From: JBOHRE01 sp050732635 | GTDB taxonomy: Bacteria > Gemmatimonadota > Gemmatimonadetes > Longimicrobiales > RSA9 | Assembly: GCA_050732635.1 (NCBI GenBank) | Contig: JBOHRE010000097.1 | Location: 1-11,640, forward strand | Reading direction: 5' to 3' | DNA length: 11,640 nt | Shown: positions 9,965 through 11,640 of the stretch, one piece after another | How positions within the stretch are numbered: the first letter of the stretch is position 1 | How the letters are laid out: the number at the start of each line of letters is the position of its first letter | The notes under the pieces: generated by a model | What the model was told of the DNA's origin: nothing | Databases searched by the model: none | What the model saw: the letters and a program-made list of their open reading frames with translations, nothing else | Made by a program: the position numbers and the translations under genes

Positions 9965-10920
9965 CCCCTGCGATCGAGACGTCGAACCTGACCAAGGCGT
10001 TCGGGAAGACGCGCGCGCTGAACGGCATCGACCTGGAGGTACAGCGCGGCATGGTCTACGGTCTGCTCGGCCCGAATGGCGCCGGCAAGACGACCGCGAT
10101 CCGTGTGCTCGCGACGCTGTTGCGACCGGATGGCGGCACGGCTCGGGTCCTCGGCCACGACGTGCAGCGCGAGCCGGCTGCGGTCCGCGCCCTGGTCACT
10201 TTGACCGGGCAGTACGCGTCGGTCGACGAGGACCTGAGTGGCCACGAGAACCTGGTCCTGATCGGCCGCCTGCTGGGATTGTCCTGGCGTGCGGCGAAGG
10301 AGCGCGCCAGCGAGCTGCTGGAGGCTTTCGGGCTGGCGGATGCCGCAGCGCGACAGGTGCGCGCGTATTCCGGCGGCATGCGACGTCGCCTGGACATCGC
10401 TGCCAGCCTGGTCGTCACACCCGAGCTGCTCTTCCTGGACGAGCCCACGACCGGCCTCGACCCGCGCAGCCGCAATCAGGTCTGGGACATCGTGCGCGCG
10501 ATCGCGGCGGAAGGCACGACCGTGCTCCTGACCACGCAGAACCTGGATGAGGCCGATCGCCTCGCCGACCGCCTCGCCGTGATCGACCACGGCAGACTGA
10601 TCGCGGAAGGCACGAGCCGCGAGCTGCGGGCGTCCATCGGCGGGAACGTGCTCCACATCCGCGTCCACGCCGCGGAGCAGCGCGCGCAAGCCGACGCGCT
10701 GCTCAGGCAGACGCTCGGTCCGGAGGTGCGCAACGGCACGGATGCCTATTCCCTCTCGGCGTACGTCGCCGATGAGCCGCTGGTCGCGGACGCGCTCGCT
10801 GCGCTCGCCGGCGCGGGCGTCCGTCTCGCCGAGTTCTCCCTCGGCCGACCCAGCCTCGACGAGGTCTTCTTCGCCCTGACCGGCCGACCCGCGGAAGCCG
10901 AAGAGGAGGTCAGCCCGTGA
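9961..10920 (+). CDS. DrrA-type ABC transporter ATP-binding protein
   Basis: This 319-residue cytoplasmic ATPase of the daunorubicin-resistance (DrrA) type powers the ABC-2 permease encoded next. Visible motifs are Walker A GPNGAGKTT (37-45), Q-loop Gln84, signature YSGGMRRR (136-143), and Walker B LLFLDEP (156-162) with catalytic Glu161. The switch position holds Gln193 (TTQNLDEAD), as is common in this family. Residues 225-319 form the extra C-terminal domain found in DrrA proteins, ending with the typical PSLDEVFFALTG. The length fits the family. The gene overlaps the sigma factor stop by ATGA and the permease start by GTGA. Substrates of relatives are hydrophobic drugs, antibiotics or lipids; the substrate here is unknown. 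Confidence 0.95.
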   Translation: MTPAIETSNLTKAFGKTRALNGIDLEVQRGMVYGLLGPNGAGKTTAIRVLATLLRPDGGTARVLGHDVQREPAAVRALVTLTGQYASVDEDLSGHENLVLIGRLLGLSWRAAKERASELLEAFGLADAAARQVRAYSGGMRRRLDIAASLVVTPELLFLDEPTTGLDPRSRNQVWDIVRAIAAEGTTVLLTTQNLDEADRLADRLAVIDHGRLIAEGTSRELRASIGGNVLHIRVHAAEQRAQADALLRQTLGPEVRNGTDAYSLSAYVADEPLVADALAALAGAGVRLAEFSLGRPSLDEVFFALTGRPAEAEEEVSP

Positions 10921-11640
10921 ACACGCCGATCGCCACGCTCTCCGAGAGCAGCCTGCACCAGGTGCTGTCGCGAACGAAGCGCCCACCGGCCGCGAGTGCG
11001 CCGTCGGCCGTGCTGACACTGGGCTGGCGCGCGCTGCTCAAGATCAAGCACGTGCCGTTTCAGCTCTTCGACGTGACCGCGTTCCCGCTCATGATGACGC
11101 TGATGTTCACGTTCCTGTTCGGCGGCGCGCTCGCCGGCTCGCCCCGGCAGTACATCCAGTTCCTGCTGCCAGGCATCCTGGTGCAGGCGATCGTCTTCAT
11201 CACCGTCTACACCGGCGTGGGTCTGAACACCGACATCGGCAAGGGCGTGTTCGACCGGTTCCGCTCGCTCCCGATCTGGCAGCCCGCGCCCATCATGGGC
11301 GCGCTCCTGGGCGACGTCGGCCGTTACTCGATCGCCTCCGTCATGGTCGTCGGCCTGGGCCTCATCCTCGGATTCCGACCCGGCGGTGGCCCGGCCGGCG
11401 TGGTCCTCGCCGTCGCGCTCGTGCTAATCTTCGCGTTCAGCATCTCGTGGATCTGGATCATCGTCGGTATGAAGGTCCAGACGCCCGAGTCCGTCATGAC
11501 GACGAGCTTCCTGTTCCTGTTCCCGCTCACCTTCATCAGCAACATCTTCGTCGATCCGGCCACCATGCCCGCCTGGCTGGAGACCGCCGTCGGCTTCAAT
11601 CCGGTGACGCACCTGGTCACCGCCTCGCGCGGCCTGATGC
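10917..11640 (+). CDS. DrrB-type ABC-2 permease (3' end outside window)
   Basis: This is the membrane partner of the preceding ATPase; 241 codons are visible before the window ends. The start is GTG at 10917, overlapping the ATPase stop by 4 bp (GTGA). Hydrophobic segments are near residues 51-71, 79-100, 130-152, 160-183 and 196-212; a sixth is expected beyond the window. The cytoplasmic-loop motif FDRFRSLPI (112-120) and the end segment FNPVTHLVTASRGLM match DrrB/ABC-2 exporters. The N-terminal tail of about 30 residues is polar and Ala/Pro/Ser rich. ATPase and permease together should form an exporter for a hydrophobic compound. Confidence 0.93.
   Translation, partial: MNTPIATLSESSLHQVLSRTKRPPAASAPSAVLTLGWRALLKIKHVPFQLFDVTAFPLMMTLMFTFLFGGALAGSPRQYIQFLLPGILVQAIVFITVYTGVGLNTDIGKGVFDRFRSLPIWQPAPIMGALLGDVGRYSIASVMVVGLGLILGFRPGGGPAGVVLAVALVLIFAFSISWIWIIVGMKVQTPESVMTTSFLFLFPLTFISNIFVDPATMPAWLETAVGFNPVTHLVTASRGLM

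Noticed and set aside
9940..11019. A 359-codon minus-strand open frame opposite the ABC ATPase
   Set aside because: It is the antisense shadow of a gene with complete Walker and signature motifs.
11324..11620. A 98-codon minus-strand open frame at the window end
   Set aside because: It lies antisense to the ABC-2 permease, whose membrane segments and family motifs continue through the region.

Overview
The window looks like a GC-rich chromosome from a soil-type bacterium, most likely Gemmatimonadota or a similar group such as Acidobacteriota. That placement is an inference. It rests on two PadR-regulator/ADOP-type orphan permease modules, a very large multidomain Ser/Thr kinase, and a bacterial 16S rRNA 3' end; no phylogeny could be run.

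Layout. Bases 1-67 are the last nucleotides of a 16S rRNA gene, including the anti-Shine-Dalgarno sequence. No tRNA or 23S gene follows. A spacer of about 90 nt leads to a strong, bidirectional-looking terminator at 157-196, so this 16S gene appears unlinked from 23S. Converging on it from the minus strand is a 967-residue fusion protein (216-3119) of Ser/Thr kinase, membrane anchor, PEGA-like region, SUMF1/FGE-like domain and alpha/beta hydrolase. Upstream of it on the same strand are a full-length ADOP/MacB-like permease (3288-5981) and its PadR regulator (6056-6388). The PadR start codon is preceded by four tandem heptamers instead of a ribosome binding site.

A plus-strand lipoprotein of unknown function (6658-7470) separates this module from a second minus-strand PadR/ADOP module (7580-8571). 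In the second module the permease has lost its whole middle in frame: the N-terminal prefix domain is joined directly to the last FtsX-like membrane domain. Its PadR promoter carries two matching 17-bp inverted repeats, one over the -35 box and one over the predicted transcription start, which look like autoregulatory operators.

From 8870 a tightly coupled plus-strand operon begins: an ECF sigma factor with a SnoaL-like C-terminal domain, a DrrA-type ABC ATPase, and a DrrB-type ABC-2 permease that runs off the window end. The genes overlap by 4 bp at each junction (ATGA, then GTGA), so the sigma factor and the exporter are probably co-translated. A 35-bp near-copy of the sigma region-2 coding sequence lies at 7487-7521, behind the lipoprotein gene.

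The common theme is signalling and membrane export: two PadR-controlled permeases without ATPases, a membrane kinase-hydrolase fusion, and an ECF-controlled drug-type exporter. No CRISPR array, transposase or tRNA was seen.
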